Of a stretch of DNA of 9,682 bases, positions 1 through 5,804 are shown piece by piece. A model generated the notes under the pieces. That model was given only the letters and a program-made list of their open reading frames with translations. It searched no databases and was not told the DNA's origin. This DNA is from Pseudobdellovibrio sp. (GTDB taxonomy: Bacteria; Bdellovibrionota; Bdellovibrionia; Bdellovibrionales; Bdellovibrionaceae): the NCBI GenBank assembly GCA_025449725.1, contig JANWIU010000188.1, positions 1 to 9,682 on the forward strand, given 5' to 3'. A program made the translations under genes and the position numbers. The first letter of the stretch is position 1, and the number at the start of each line of letters is the position of its first letter.

Positions 1-509
1 AACTTTGGGTGAATCTTCCGGCTAAAAATAAAATGGATAAGCCCCGCTACCAGGGAATCACTAACGACAAAATTCCTGCTGTTAAAATTGAGGGCGGCAC
101 CGTTCGGATCATTGCCGGAAGTTTCAATGGAACTTCCGGACCTGCTAATACATTTTCACCAATAGAATTGTGGGATGTGAATCTAACAGCCGGTAAAACC
201 GCAAATTTTGAAGTTCCTAAAGATCATACTTGCACTGTCTTTTTATTGTCGGGAAATCTAAAAAATTCTGACGGCGGCAACATCAATGAAGCTGAACTGG
301 GCGTGTTCGAATCAGAAGGCACAGCTCTGCAATTAAAAGCAGAGAGCGATAGCCGGTTTCTTGTTTTAGCGGGTCAGCCACTAAATGAGCCTATCGTGGG
401 TTATGGGCCTTTTGTGATGAATACAGAGCAGGAAATCCGCCAGGCTTTTCATGATTTCAACAACGGCCTAATGGGCACAATGGAAGCGATCGAAGGATCT
501 GAAGTTTAA
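1..509 (+). CDS. Pirin-family protein, C-terminal part (5' end outside window)
   Basis: The reading frame is already open at the left edge. The first codons read L-W-V-N-L-P-A-K, the conserved pirin motif (usually QLWVNLPAK), so the GTG at 9 is an internal valine codon and not a start. What is visible is the end of the N-terminal cupin plus most of the C-terminal cupin: a G-G-T-V-R-I-I-A-G stretch, then S-P-I-E-L-W-D-V, and the typical ending G-Y-G-P-F-V-M-N-T with an E-I-x-Q-A-F-x-D-F tail. Pirins are bicupin metalloproteins; some act as quercetinases and others as regulators. The metal-binding His/Glu residues belong to the N-terminal half and cannot be checked here. The frame ends with TAA at 507-509. 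The next gene starts 19 bp later on the same strand and is probably co-transcribed. Confidence 0.9.
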   Translation, partial: LWVNLPAKNKMDKPRYQGITNDKIPAVKIEGGTVRIIAGSFNGTSGPANTFSPIELWDVNLTAGKTANFEVPKDHTCTVFLLSGNLKNSDGGNINEAELGVFESEGTALQLKAESDSRFLVLAGQPLNEPIVGYGPFVMNTEQEIRQAFHDFNNGLMGTMEAIEGSEV

Positions 510-528
510 TAGAGAAGAAAGGAAAAAA

Positions 529-831
529 ATGAGAATTCGCCAAATGGGATTTTCTTCTAAATTAAAAGCCCACAAAAACCTGCTAACGCTGGAAACATTG
601 AAGTTCATCGTGGAATTCTTGTCAGACTCAAACGCGCACCAGGCGGCGCTCCGAATAGGAATTCCCCCGACGTATGCTTCACGCTACGGTCAGTGGCTTA
701 AAAAGCACCCGTATGTTGTGGCCGCACTAGAAAAAGATTTGGACGATGTTGAAATTAAAAAATTGAAACGTTCTATAGCTTTGATCAATAAAGAAATGGA
801 AACCTGCAAGATGATACTGGGCTGCGATTGA
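529..831 (+). CDS. Small HTH protein resembling phage terminase small subunit
   Basis: A 100-aa basic protein. Residues about 20-70 follow the Terminase_2 small-subunit pattern: a helix of the type FIVEFLSDSNAHQAALRIG, a turn with P-x-x-Y-A-S-R-Y, then W-L-K-K-H-P-Y-V-V-A-A-L, which parallels the phage pattern NATQAAIRAGY...G..LLKNP.V..AI. In phages this N-terminal helix-turn-helix region binds the packaging site DNA. The last ~30 residues look like a charged helix or short coiled coil (VEIKKLKRSIALINKEMETC). An AAAGGA Shine-Dalgarno lies 6 nt before the ATG. No large terminase, portal or other phage gene is visible, so this is an orphan. It may be a domesticated DNA-binding protein or an unrelated HTH protein. 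The similarity is by eye; the gene call itself is secure because of spacing, ribosome binding site and the terminator at its end. Confidence 0.75.
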   Translation: MRIRQMGFSSKLKAHKNLLTLETLKFIVEFLSDSNAHQAALRIGIPPTYASRYGQWLKKHPYVVAALEKDLDDVEIKKLKRSIALINKEMETCKMILGCD

Positions 832-869
832 ACGCAGCCCTTTACCTTTAGTAAACAGTTACTTTTTTT
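819..869 (+). terminator. Rho-independent terminator of the pirin/HTH transcript
   Basis: A perfect 8-bp GC-rich stem, GGGCTGCG (819-826) with CGCAGCCC (833-840), has a 6-nt loop that contains the TGA stop codon of the HTH gene. It is followed by TTTACCTTT. A second, weaker hairpin follows (AGTAA 850-854, loop ACAG, TTACT 859-863) and leads into a run of T at 863-869. The T run lies inside the 3' end of the convergent DoxX gene, so the terminator and that gene overlap. Read on the minus strand the GC-rich hairpin has no T tail, so it mainly serves the plus-strand transcript. Confidence 0.65.
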
Positions 870-1293
870 CGCCGAAAATAATTCTATCTAAAGAAAATTT
901 TCCCGGGCCGACAAAAATAAACACAACGGCGATGCTGAAGAATACAAGTGCCAATTCAAAAGCCGGTCCGCCGGTCATACTGACGAACGGGTCCCCTCTT
1001 TTAATGGCGTGCATATGAGTAGCCACTGCCATAGTACAGGCTAACCCTAACATTGCCAGCGGGGTTACCAATCCAAGTATCAACGCCAGGCCTCCGCCGA
1101 ATTCTGACAACGCTGCCATTGCCTGAAGTATTGCCGGTGGGCCATCTGGGCCCATCCAGGCGAACGGATTCTGAATTTTTCCAGAGCCGTGATACATCAT
1201 TGCAACGCCTACAACCAATCTCAAAAGCAGTAGCGCTAATGACTGAATTTTTGTCATCTCAGGAACCATAAAGCATGGTTTAATTTTATTCAT
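859..1293 (-). CDS. DoxX-family membrane protein
   Basis: A 144-aa protein, the usual DoxX size, with about four hydrophobic segments (roughly residues 18-36, 55-78, 80-96 and 112-128). DoxX signatures are visible: a first helix ending in Y-H-G-x-G-K-I, E-F-G-G-G-L-A-L-I-L-G-L-V-T-P in the second, and G-P-G-K-F-S-L-D near the end. DoxX/DoxD-like proteins are inner-membrane proteins linked to thiosulfate/quinone redox or to thiol and oxidative stress; the exact role here is unknown. The ATG at 1293 is supported by AAGGA about 8 nt upstream; M13 would be a poorer start because it would shorten the N-terminus and lose that site. The gene lies 24 bp downstream of the SRPBCC-GyrI gene on the same strand, so the two form an operon. 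Confidence 0.88.
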   Translation of the reverse strand: MNKIKPCFMVPEMTKIQSLALLLLRLVVGVAMMYHGSGKIQNPFAWMGPDGPPAILQAMAALSEFGGGLALILGLVTPLAMLGLACTMAVATHMHAIKRGDPFVSMTGGPAFELALVFFSIAVVFIFVGPGKFSLDRIIFGEKK

Positions 1294-1317
1294 CGTGATG
1301 TCCTTTCAATGTTGTTT

Positions 1318-2253
1318 TTATTTTATCGGAACAAAAATTTGAGTGTGAATGTCTTTTTCAGGTCTGCCGTCAGGCATAGTCACGTAAACTTCGTACAACG
1401 GAACCTTCTTAAGAAATTTCAGTTTTTTACCGCGCTGATAACTCATAGCCATCGACCATGGGTTTCCTAAAAAGCGGTAAGCTCCGTAGTGATCAACCGA
1501 AATGGCATTATGGCCATCGTATTTTTCATGCGTAAATCCGGCTGGAACTTTTACTTCTTGATCAGGTCGATAAGCAAAAGACGCCGTATATTTGCAAGTG
1601 CCTTTCGGAATATTAAAATCATGTGTAACCGCGAGCACTTTAATTGGCGGGTTGAGCTCTTGCTTTTTCATGAGCTCATTCAATTCAGAAAAATCTCGGT
1701 GCATGCACGTTGAAAGATCAACAATATTACAAGCTGTAGTCTTTCCAACAATTTGAAATGCTTCCTGTTGTTTTTGTCCCAAATAAGAAGAACGGCTTGG
1801 AACTGTTCCAGTCTCAGCAAATTCTTTTAACATTTTTAAGCCGCGGTCAAAATCCGATTGCATGTAAGCCGTCATCATTTTTTTGAAGAAGATCATAAAA
1901 ATCGGCAACGTCCCTTCCATAATCCAAGTGACTTCGCAGTTATTCGGATCTTTTTCAGTAATCTTAAATGTGACGGCAGACACACTCTTCCATGGTTTGA
2001 AAAATTCCAACTTAATTTTAACAATCTTACTGCCTTCCAAATGTTCGATTGTCATTTTCCCTGAGCCGATGACATCGCCGTCCCAAGTTTGGCTTTGGCC
2101 AACACCGTGAAGCCCCGAGATATGAGTTTTACATGTTGGTTCCATGTGGATCCATGGCGACCAGGTATTCCAAAAATTTAAATCAGAAATAATTCCGTAA
2201 ACAACAGATGCCGGCTTAGATACCGAAATGCTTCGTTCCAAGTGGAGCTTCAT
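1318..2253 (-). CDS. SRPBCC domain fused to GyrI-like effector-binding domain
   Basis: A 311-aa two-domain protein without a signal peptide. Residues 1 to about 150 look like an SRPBCC/polyketide-cyclase domain: an opening I-S-V-S-K-P-A-S-V-V-Y strand, then a W-S-P-W segment, G-x-G-x-x-x-x-W-D-G-D, and a long final helix with F-D-R-G-L-K-M-L-K-E-F. Residues about 160-311 match the GyrI-like/AraC effector-binding fold: a Y-x-A-S-F-A-Y region followed by V-P-A-G-F, H-Y-G-A-Y, and an ending L-Y-E-V-Y-V-T-M-P-D-G with T-Q-I-F-V-P-I. Both folds bind small hydrophobic ligands, so a sensor, carrier or sequestering role is likely; no DNA-binding domain is present. The ATG has an excellent AAGGAGG site 5 nt upstream. 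It is the first gene of an operon with DoxX. Confidence 0.85.
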   Translation of the reverse strand: MKLHLERSISVSKPASVVYGIISDLNFWNTWSPWIHMEPTCKTHISGLHGVGQSQTWDGDVIGSGKMTIEHLEGSKIVKIKLEFFKPWKSVSAVTFKITEKDPNNCEVTWIMEGTLPIFMIFFKKMMTAYMQSDFDRGLKMLKEFAETGTVPSRSSYLGQKQQEAFQIVGKTTACNIVDLSTCMHRDFSELNELMKKQELNPPIKVLAVTHDFNIPKGTCKYTASFAYRPDQEVKVPAGFTHEKYDGHNAISVDHYGAYRFLGNPWSMAMSYQRGKKLKFLKKVPLYEVYVTMPDGRPEKDIHTQIFVPIK

Positions 2254-2268
2254 GATTCCTCCTTATAG

Positions 2269-2289
2269 TCGGATACCTCAAGTATCCGA
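2269..2289 (-). promoter_or_regulatory. Candidate operator palindrome upstream of SRPBCC-GyrI gene
   Basis: A perfect inverted repeat, TCGGATAC (2269-2276) and GTATCCGA (2282-2289) with a 5-nt spacer, lies 16-36 bp upstream of the ATG. On the minus strand the sequence TTGTAT, 16 bp, GATACT would place a -10 box inside the palindrome, which is the usual layout for a repressor site. A perfect TATAAT (minus strand, plus coordinates 2315-2320) is an alternative -10 but has no good -35; with it the palindrome would sit in the early leader. The regulator is not identifiable, and no regulator gene is adjacent. Confidence 0.45.
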
Positions 2290-2393
2290 GAAGACGAAAG
2301 GAATACAAGTCTAAATTATAAACGTATTGCACAGTAAGTACTTGGGGTAAGAAATTGAAGTAAGAAACTATAGTAAGAATTGATAGAATGCTT

Positions 2394-2822
2394 TTATAGA
2401 ATTTCAGAGCAGTAGTCGTAGTAGACGGCGCCGCGATTGGCTTCATTATCTAAAGACTTTTTAACGTTGTCGCAGCTTGGATAATGCGAGAAATCACTGA
2501 TAGGAACGGAAATAACGCCTGTATGGCTATTGCAATGGTAAACTTCGCCTGCGACGTCGCTTTCTTCACTGTAGAAATAAATAACATTTTCAGAAGAAAA
2601 CAGAACAGAGACCGTCCCAGATTTGTCTAAATAATGGTCTTCGTTCCAGTAGGCACCGAAACCTTTGAGGATGATACCCCTATCATCCTCAAAGATCGGC
2701 TTCATATTCAAGTAGGCCCCAATGCTATCACCACACAGCCGGTTTATTATTTGCGCCTCTTTGTTACCCGCCATGGCGCTCAAACCGGTCAGTGCTAATA
2801 TAATAGCGATGGTCCATTTCAT
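2394..2822 (-). CDS. Small secreted Cys-containing protein, unknown function
   Basis: I do not recognise the family. I prefer the ATG at 2822 because it begins a clear signal peptide: M-K-W-T, a hydrophobic core I-A-I-I-L-A-L-T-G-L-S, and a cleavage site A-M-A before G-N-K (about residue 19). The frame stays open upstream to a GTG at 2891, but that would bury the signal peptide 23 residues inside the protein. The mature ~123-aa chain has four cysteines (R-L-C-G, Y-H-C-N, P-S-C-D, Y-D-Y-C-S), enough for two disulfides, and is otherwise polar with aromatic-rich strands. A location in the periplasm or outside the cell is likely. The ribosome binding site is weak (GGGGA about 14 nt upstream). The gene diverges from the AmpG operon. 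Confidence 0.7.
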   Translation of the reverse strand: MKWTIAIILALTGLSAMAGNKEAQIINRLCGDSIGAYLNMKPIFEDDRGIILKGFGAYWNEDHYLDKSGTVSVLFSSENVIYFYSEESDVAGEVYHCNSHTGVISVPISDFSHYPSCDNVKKSLDNEANRGAVYYDYCSEIL

Positions 2823-2855
2823 ACTCACAACACAATCCCCAATAACTTGAATTGG

Positions 2856-2884
2856 TTTTAAGGTATCTTCACGAAAAACTCCAA
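2856..2884 (-). promoter_or_regulatory. Candidate promoter of the small secreted protein gene
   Basis: On the minus strand, TTGGAG (2879-2884) and TTAAAA (2856-2861) are separated by exactly 17 bp, about 34 bp upstream of the chosen ATG. The AT-rich region around it has other weak combinations, so this is a suggestion only. If real, it excludes the longer GTG start at 2891. Confidence 0.3.
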
Positions 2885-2944
2885 GGCGCACTTCGTAATT
2901 TGATATTCAAAAATTGTATTGTAAAAAATTAGTGTAAAGAATCT

Positions 2945-2973
2945 TTGCGGTATTTCGATCTTTACCTTATTAT
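2945..2973 (+). promoter_or_regulatory. Sigma70-type promoter of the ampG-SDR operon
   Basis: TTGCGG (2945-2950) and TATTAT (2968-2973) are separated by 17 bp. Transcription would start near 2980, about 20 nt before the GTG at 3001. With the alternative GTG at 2989 the untranslated leader would be under 10 nt with no Shine-Dalgarno, which argues for the 3001 start. An ATG at 2972 opens only an 8-codon ORF that stops at 2998. Confidence 0.55.
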
Positions 2974-3000
2974 GGCGGCATATCGGCAGTGGAGCTAAGT

Positions 3001-4251
3001 GTGCGAAACCTCTCTAGTTTTTTTAAAGCTTATTTCAGCAAGAAAATGCTTATTGTCTTTTTACTGGGGTTTTCCAGCGGCGTTCCTTTGCTACTTATCG
3101 GTAGTACTTTAAAAATGTGGATGGCCCGCGAAGAAGTGGATATCAGCACAATCGGCTATTTCAGCTGGGTAGGACTTTCCTATTCATTGAAATTTGTATG
3201 GGCGCCCGTTCTTGACCGATTCACGTTGTTTTCCGCCGGCAGGAGACGCTCGTGGATGCTGACAACACAATTGTTACTTATGGCGTGCATCGCCTTTTTA
3301 GGAACTCTAAACCCAAAAGAATCACTTTCCGTAATGGCTGTTGTTTGTGTCTTCATTGGATTTTTTAGTGCCACACAAGATATTGCTACGGATGCTTTTC
3401 GCCGCGAATATTTAACCGATGAAGAATTGCCGCTAGGATCAAGCATTAATCAGTACGGCTATCGAATCGCTATGCTGGTGACAGGTGGATTAGGAGTAAG
3501 CCTGGTTGATTCCCCTTGGATAAAACTGAATTGGCATGGCCTATATTATTTTTTATCTCTCTTTATGCTGGTTGGATTCATTGTTACGCTTACAGTTCGC
3601 GAACCGGAGGTTCCAGGCCTTTCAGGTTCCAAAAGTTTAAGAGCTGCAATCATTGATCCATTTAGAGAATTTTTTTCTCGTGAAAAAGCGTTTATCATTT
3701 TGCTCTTTGTGTTTCTGTTCAAACTTGGCGATGCGATGTCAGGAGCCATGTTAACTCCTTTTTATGTTCAGATGGGTTATTCAAATCAGGATATAGGATT
3801 GATTGCAAAAATATTTGGACTCTCTGCCGCTTTGTTTGGACTTTTTATCGGTAGTGCGGTCGTCTACACACTTGGTGTCTTCAGATCTCTTTGGATTTTC
3901 GGTATCATGCAGTCCCTATCAACCGGATTGTTCGCATTGATTACCTTCACCGGGCCAGAGAAGTGGGCTCTTGCCGTTACTGTGTTATTTGAAGATATTG
4001 CGTCCGGAATGGGATCTGCGGCTTTTATTACTTACCTTGCAAGCATCACGAACAGAAAGTACACAGCTACGCAATATGCGATTCTCTCTAGTATCGCAAC
4101 GATTGGCAGAAATTTTTTATCCGGATTTTCCGGAGACATGGTAAAAGCTTTGGGCTGGGCACCGTTTTTTTACACCTGCGCTTTAATTGCAGTACCGGGA
4201 TTATGCATGCTTTACCTTGTGAACAAACAGCAAAACGCGCAAAAAATCTGA
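3001..4251 (+). CDS. ampG: AmpG-like muropeptide permease (MFS)
   Basis: A 416-aa integral membrane protein of the major facilitator superfamily with about 12 helices. AmpG hallmarks are visible: L-L-G-F-S-S-G-V-P-L near residue 20, S-T-L-K-M-W, Y-S-L-K-F-V-W-A-P-V-L-D-R, then G-R-R-R-S-W, and F-S-A-T-Q-D-I-A-T-D-A-F-R. AmpG imports GlcNAc-anhydro-MurNAc-peptides for cell-wall recycling, driven by the proton gradient; E. coli AmpG is longer (491 aa), but ~400-aa homologues are common. The frame extends to a GTG at 2989, but GTG 3001 has GGAG at 2991-2994 with a 6-nt spacer and fits the promoter, so I place the start there. The SDR gene follows after 7 bp and its ribosome binding site overlaps the ampG stop codon, indicating translational coupling. 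The symbol rests on family motifs, not on demonstrated transport. Confidence 0.85.
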   Translation: MRNLSSFFKAYFSKKMLIVFLLGFSSGVPLLLIGSTLKMWMAREEVDISTIGYFSWVGLSYSLKFVWAPVLDRFTLFSAGRRRSWMLTTQLLLMACIAFLGTLNPKESLSVMAVVCVFIGFFSATQDIATDAFRREYLTDEELPLGSSINQYGYRIAMLVTGGLGVSLVDSPWIKLNWHGLYYFLSLFMLVGFIVTLTVREPEVPGLSGSKSLRAAIIDPFREFFSREKAFIILLFVFLFKLGDAMSGAMLTPFYVQMGYSNQDIGLIAKIFGLSAALFGLFIGSAVVYTLGVFRSLWIFGIMQSLSTGLFALITFTGPEKWALAVTVLFEDIASGMGSAAFITYLASITNRKYTATQYAILSSIATIGRNFLSGFSGDMVKALGWAPFFYTCALIAVPGLCMLYLVNKQQNAQKI

Positions 4252-4258
4252 GGACACG

Positions 4259-5011
4259 ATGACAGATGAAAAAAGAGTTTCCTTTATTACCGGTGCTAAT
4301 CGTGGAATCGGATTTGAAACGGCATTGCAGCTGGCCAAGCAAAATATCACGGTCATGATCGGCGCACGCACAGCTGCGGAAGCTGCTGCAACAGCAGAAA
4401 AGCTGCGTTCGCAGGGCTTAGCAGCGGATTTTGTAAAATTCGATGCTGAAAGTCGCGGGGATATACAGGCTTGCTGTGATTTTATCTCAAACAAATATGG
4501 CAAGCTGGATATTTTGATTAATAATGCCGGCGTGTTATTGGATGAAGATAATGCCTCAGTGGACCATTCGAACAACACCGTGGCCAGTACACCTGAACTG
4601 TTAAAAAAAACTTTTGAAATTAATTTTTTTTCGGTCGTGGAGCTGACTCAAAAACTTTTACCGCTGATCTTAAAATCTAAAGCAGGCCGTATAGTCAATG
4701 TATCAAGTATTTTAGGTTCTTTAGCTTTACATGCGGACCCACAGGGCGGACTTTATGACAGTAAATATTTCTGTTACGACACTTCGAAGGCGGCGCTGAA
4801 TTCGTTTACGATTCATTTAGCCCATGCTTTGAAGGATACTCATGTTAAAGTGAATTCCGCACATCCGGGTTGGGTAAAAACACAAATGGGCGGTGCTTCG
4901 GCGACGATGACCGCTGTTGACGGTGCAAAGACATCAGTAAAGCTGGCCTTGCTGAATAAAGACGGCCCCTCAGGAAAATTCTATCACTTAGATGACGAAC
5001 TTCCTTGGTGA
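4259..5011 (+). CDS. Short-chain dehydrogenase/reductase
   Basis: A 250-aa classical SDR with Rossmann fold. Motifs: cofactor site T-G-A-N-R-G-I-G (11-18), N-N-A-G (88-91), catalytic Asn in I-N-F (122), Ser in V-S-S (149/150), Y-D-T-S-K (Tyr173, Lys177), and H-P-G-W-V-K-T after the last strands. The basic Arg15 in the glycine motif and A-R (36-37) at the end of strand 2 suggest NADP(H). The 23-residue gap between the catalytic Ser and Tyr is longer than the usual ~13 and resembles the carbonyl-reductase/menthone-reductase branch, which acts on ketones and aldehydes. The substrate cannot be read. AGGA at 4251-4254 is the ribosome binding site, overlapping the ampG stop. The stop (5009-5011) abuts directly the stop of the convergent lipoprotein gene. 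Confidence 0.9.
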   Translation: MTDEKRVSFITGANRGIGFETALQLAKQNITVMIGARTAAEAAATAEKLRSQGLAADFVKFDAESRGDIQACCDFISNKYGKLDILINNAGVLLDEDNASVDHSNNTVASTPELLKKTFEINFFSVVELTQKLLPLILKSKAGRIVNVSSILGSLALHADPQGGLYDSKYFCYDTSKAALNSFTIHLAHALKDTHVKVNSAHPGWVKTQMGGASATMTAVDGAKTSVKLALLNKDGPSGKFYHLDDELPW

Positions 5012-5521
5012 TTAATTTTTTTCAAAAGGTACTGTGTCGATAATGAGGCTTCTCTTGCTGGCCTGGCATCCCGGCAAATCCTGAACAGGAAAAAATTTTG
5101 AACAATCGCTACTGAATTTAATAACTGAGTACACAGTTGCGTCTGATCCACAGCCCAGGTTTTCACTGGAAGTTAAATCGATATCAGTACCGCCTTTTAG
5201 AAAGCCGGACTTTCCTTGTTCACCGATTTTATAATTTATATCCGTGATGTCCTCACCGTCGGGCATTCCCGCGCAGTAAGCGTTTGAAGGAAAAGTGTCT
5301 GTCTTTTGACTTATGAGATCTTCACTTGCTGTAAATGTAATGCGGCCTGAAGCCACTCCATTACTTATACAGCGAGTCCATGTCCCTACAAGGGAACAGG
5401 ACTCAACCGATGCGGTTGCGCGCGTCTCCTTTATGGGAGATTCGGCACCTGTGCATCTAAGTAATAATCCCAATGCTGCGAACAGCATAGAAAAATAAAT
5501 AAGATCACGAAATTTATTCAT
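5012..5521 (-). CDS. Putative Cys-rich lipoprotein, unknown function
   Basis: A 169-aa protein beginning M-N-K-F-R-D followed by a hydrophobic stretch to L-L-L-R-C (Cys23), which looks like a lipoprotein signal. The lipobox is atypical because Arg, not Gly/Ala/Ser, precedes the Cys. The mature part has six further cysteines (42, 51, 83, 124, 140, 152) and an S-L-V-G-T-W-T-R-C segment similar to the opening strand of small lipocalin-like lipoproteins; I cannot assign a family. It starts 13 bp after the 42-aa membrane-protein gene and has only a weak GGA-type ribosome binding site, so translational coupling is likely. Its TAA directly abuts the SDR stop codon, leaving no room for a terminator between the convergent genes. 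Confidence 0.75.
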   Translation of the reverse strand: MNKFRDLIYFSMLFAALGLLLRCTGAESPIKETRATASVESCSLVGTWTRCISNGVASGRITFTASEDLISQKTDTFPSNAYCAGMPDGEDITDINYKIGEQGKSGFLKGGTDIDLTSSENLGCGSDATVYSVIKFSSDCSKFFPVQDLPGCQASKRSLIIDTVPFEKN

Positions 5522-5534
5522 TTAGATCCGGCTA

Positions 5535-5663
5535 TTATCTTCCGCGGAAAAAGAAGAACCAAACTAAAATAACCAGCCCCAGAGGCGCACCCAACATATA
5601 CATCAAAATTGGAACCGCTACTCTACCATACGCATTATCAACCATCTTTTTAACAGACTTCAT
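5535..5663 (-). CDS. 42-aa single-pass membrane mini-protein
   Basis: The ATG (5663-5661) has a perfect AGGAGG 6 nt upstream; the frame encodes 42 residues and stops with TAA at 5535-5537. The protein has a basic N-terminus (M-K-S-V-K-K-M-V-D-N-A-Y-G-R), a hydrophobic segment of about 24 residues with a P-I-L-M-Y-M-L-G-A-P-L-G pattern, a W-F-F-F-F end and a basic tail R-G-R. This suggests a single helix (or a hinged helix at the G-A-P-L-G) in the inner membrane. No family is recognised. It leads a two-gene unit with the lipoprotein and has a plausible promoter of its own. Confidence 0.7.
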   Translation of the reverse strand: MKSVKKMVDNAYGRVAVPILMYMLGAPLGLVILVWFFFFRGR

Positions 5664-5683
5664 TTTGCCTCCTGTTAGAAAGC

Positions 5684-5712
5684 TTTAAAGCAAATCGTTC
5701 GCCAAAATTCAA
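5684..5712 (-). promoter_or_regulatory. Promoter of the mini-protein/lipoprotein unit
   Basis: On the minus strand TTGAAT (5707-5712) and TTTAAA (5684-5689) are separated by 17 bp. The -10 box is the centre of a perfect 10-bp palindrome GCTTTAAAGC (5682-5691). Transcription would start near 5677, giving a ~14-nt leader that contains the AGGAGG site. Confidence 0.5.
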
Positions 5713-5759
5713 TTTGCTGAAACGCGATTAGGTTGGCTTCAGTGGCTTTAAGGTACCAG

Positions 5760-5779
5760 AAATCCTCAGTGAAGGATTT
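5760..5779 (-). repeat. Small inverted repeat downstream of the minus-strand GH gene
   Basis: AAATCCT (5760-5766) and AGGATTT (5773-5779) form a 7-bp stem with a 6-nt loop, 26-45 bp beyond the stop of the glycoside-hydrolase-like gene. No T run follows on the minus strand (CTGGTACC follows), so it is at best a weak or Rho-assisted terminator. It is the only structure seen between that gene and the next promoter. Confidence 0.3.
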
Positions 5780-5804
5780 TGAGTGTTTAGAATGGCCCAA
5801 CGAA

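Noticed and set aside
2269..2289. MerR-type promoter (palindrome inside a 19-20 bp spacer)
   Set aside because: The bases flanking the palindrome do not give acceptable -35 and -10 boxes, and the start of transcription would fall in the Shine-Dalgarno.
2216..2446. Minus-strand ORF of 76 codons between SRPBCC-GyrI and the secreted protein gene
   Set aside because: It overlaps the ends of both neighbours, covers the likely promoter and palindrome, and has no good ribosome binding site.
4201..4578. Minus-strand ORF of 125 codons across the ampG/SDR junction
   Set aside because: It overlaps two well-supported plus-strand genes with clear family motifs and has no support of its own.
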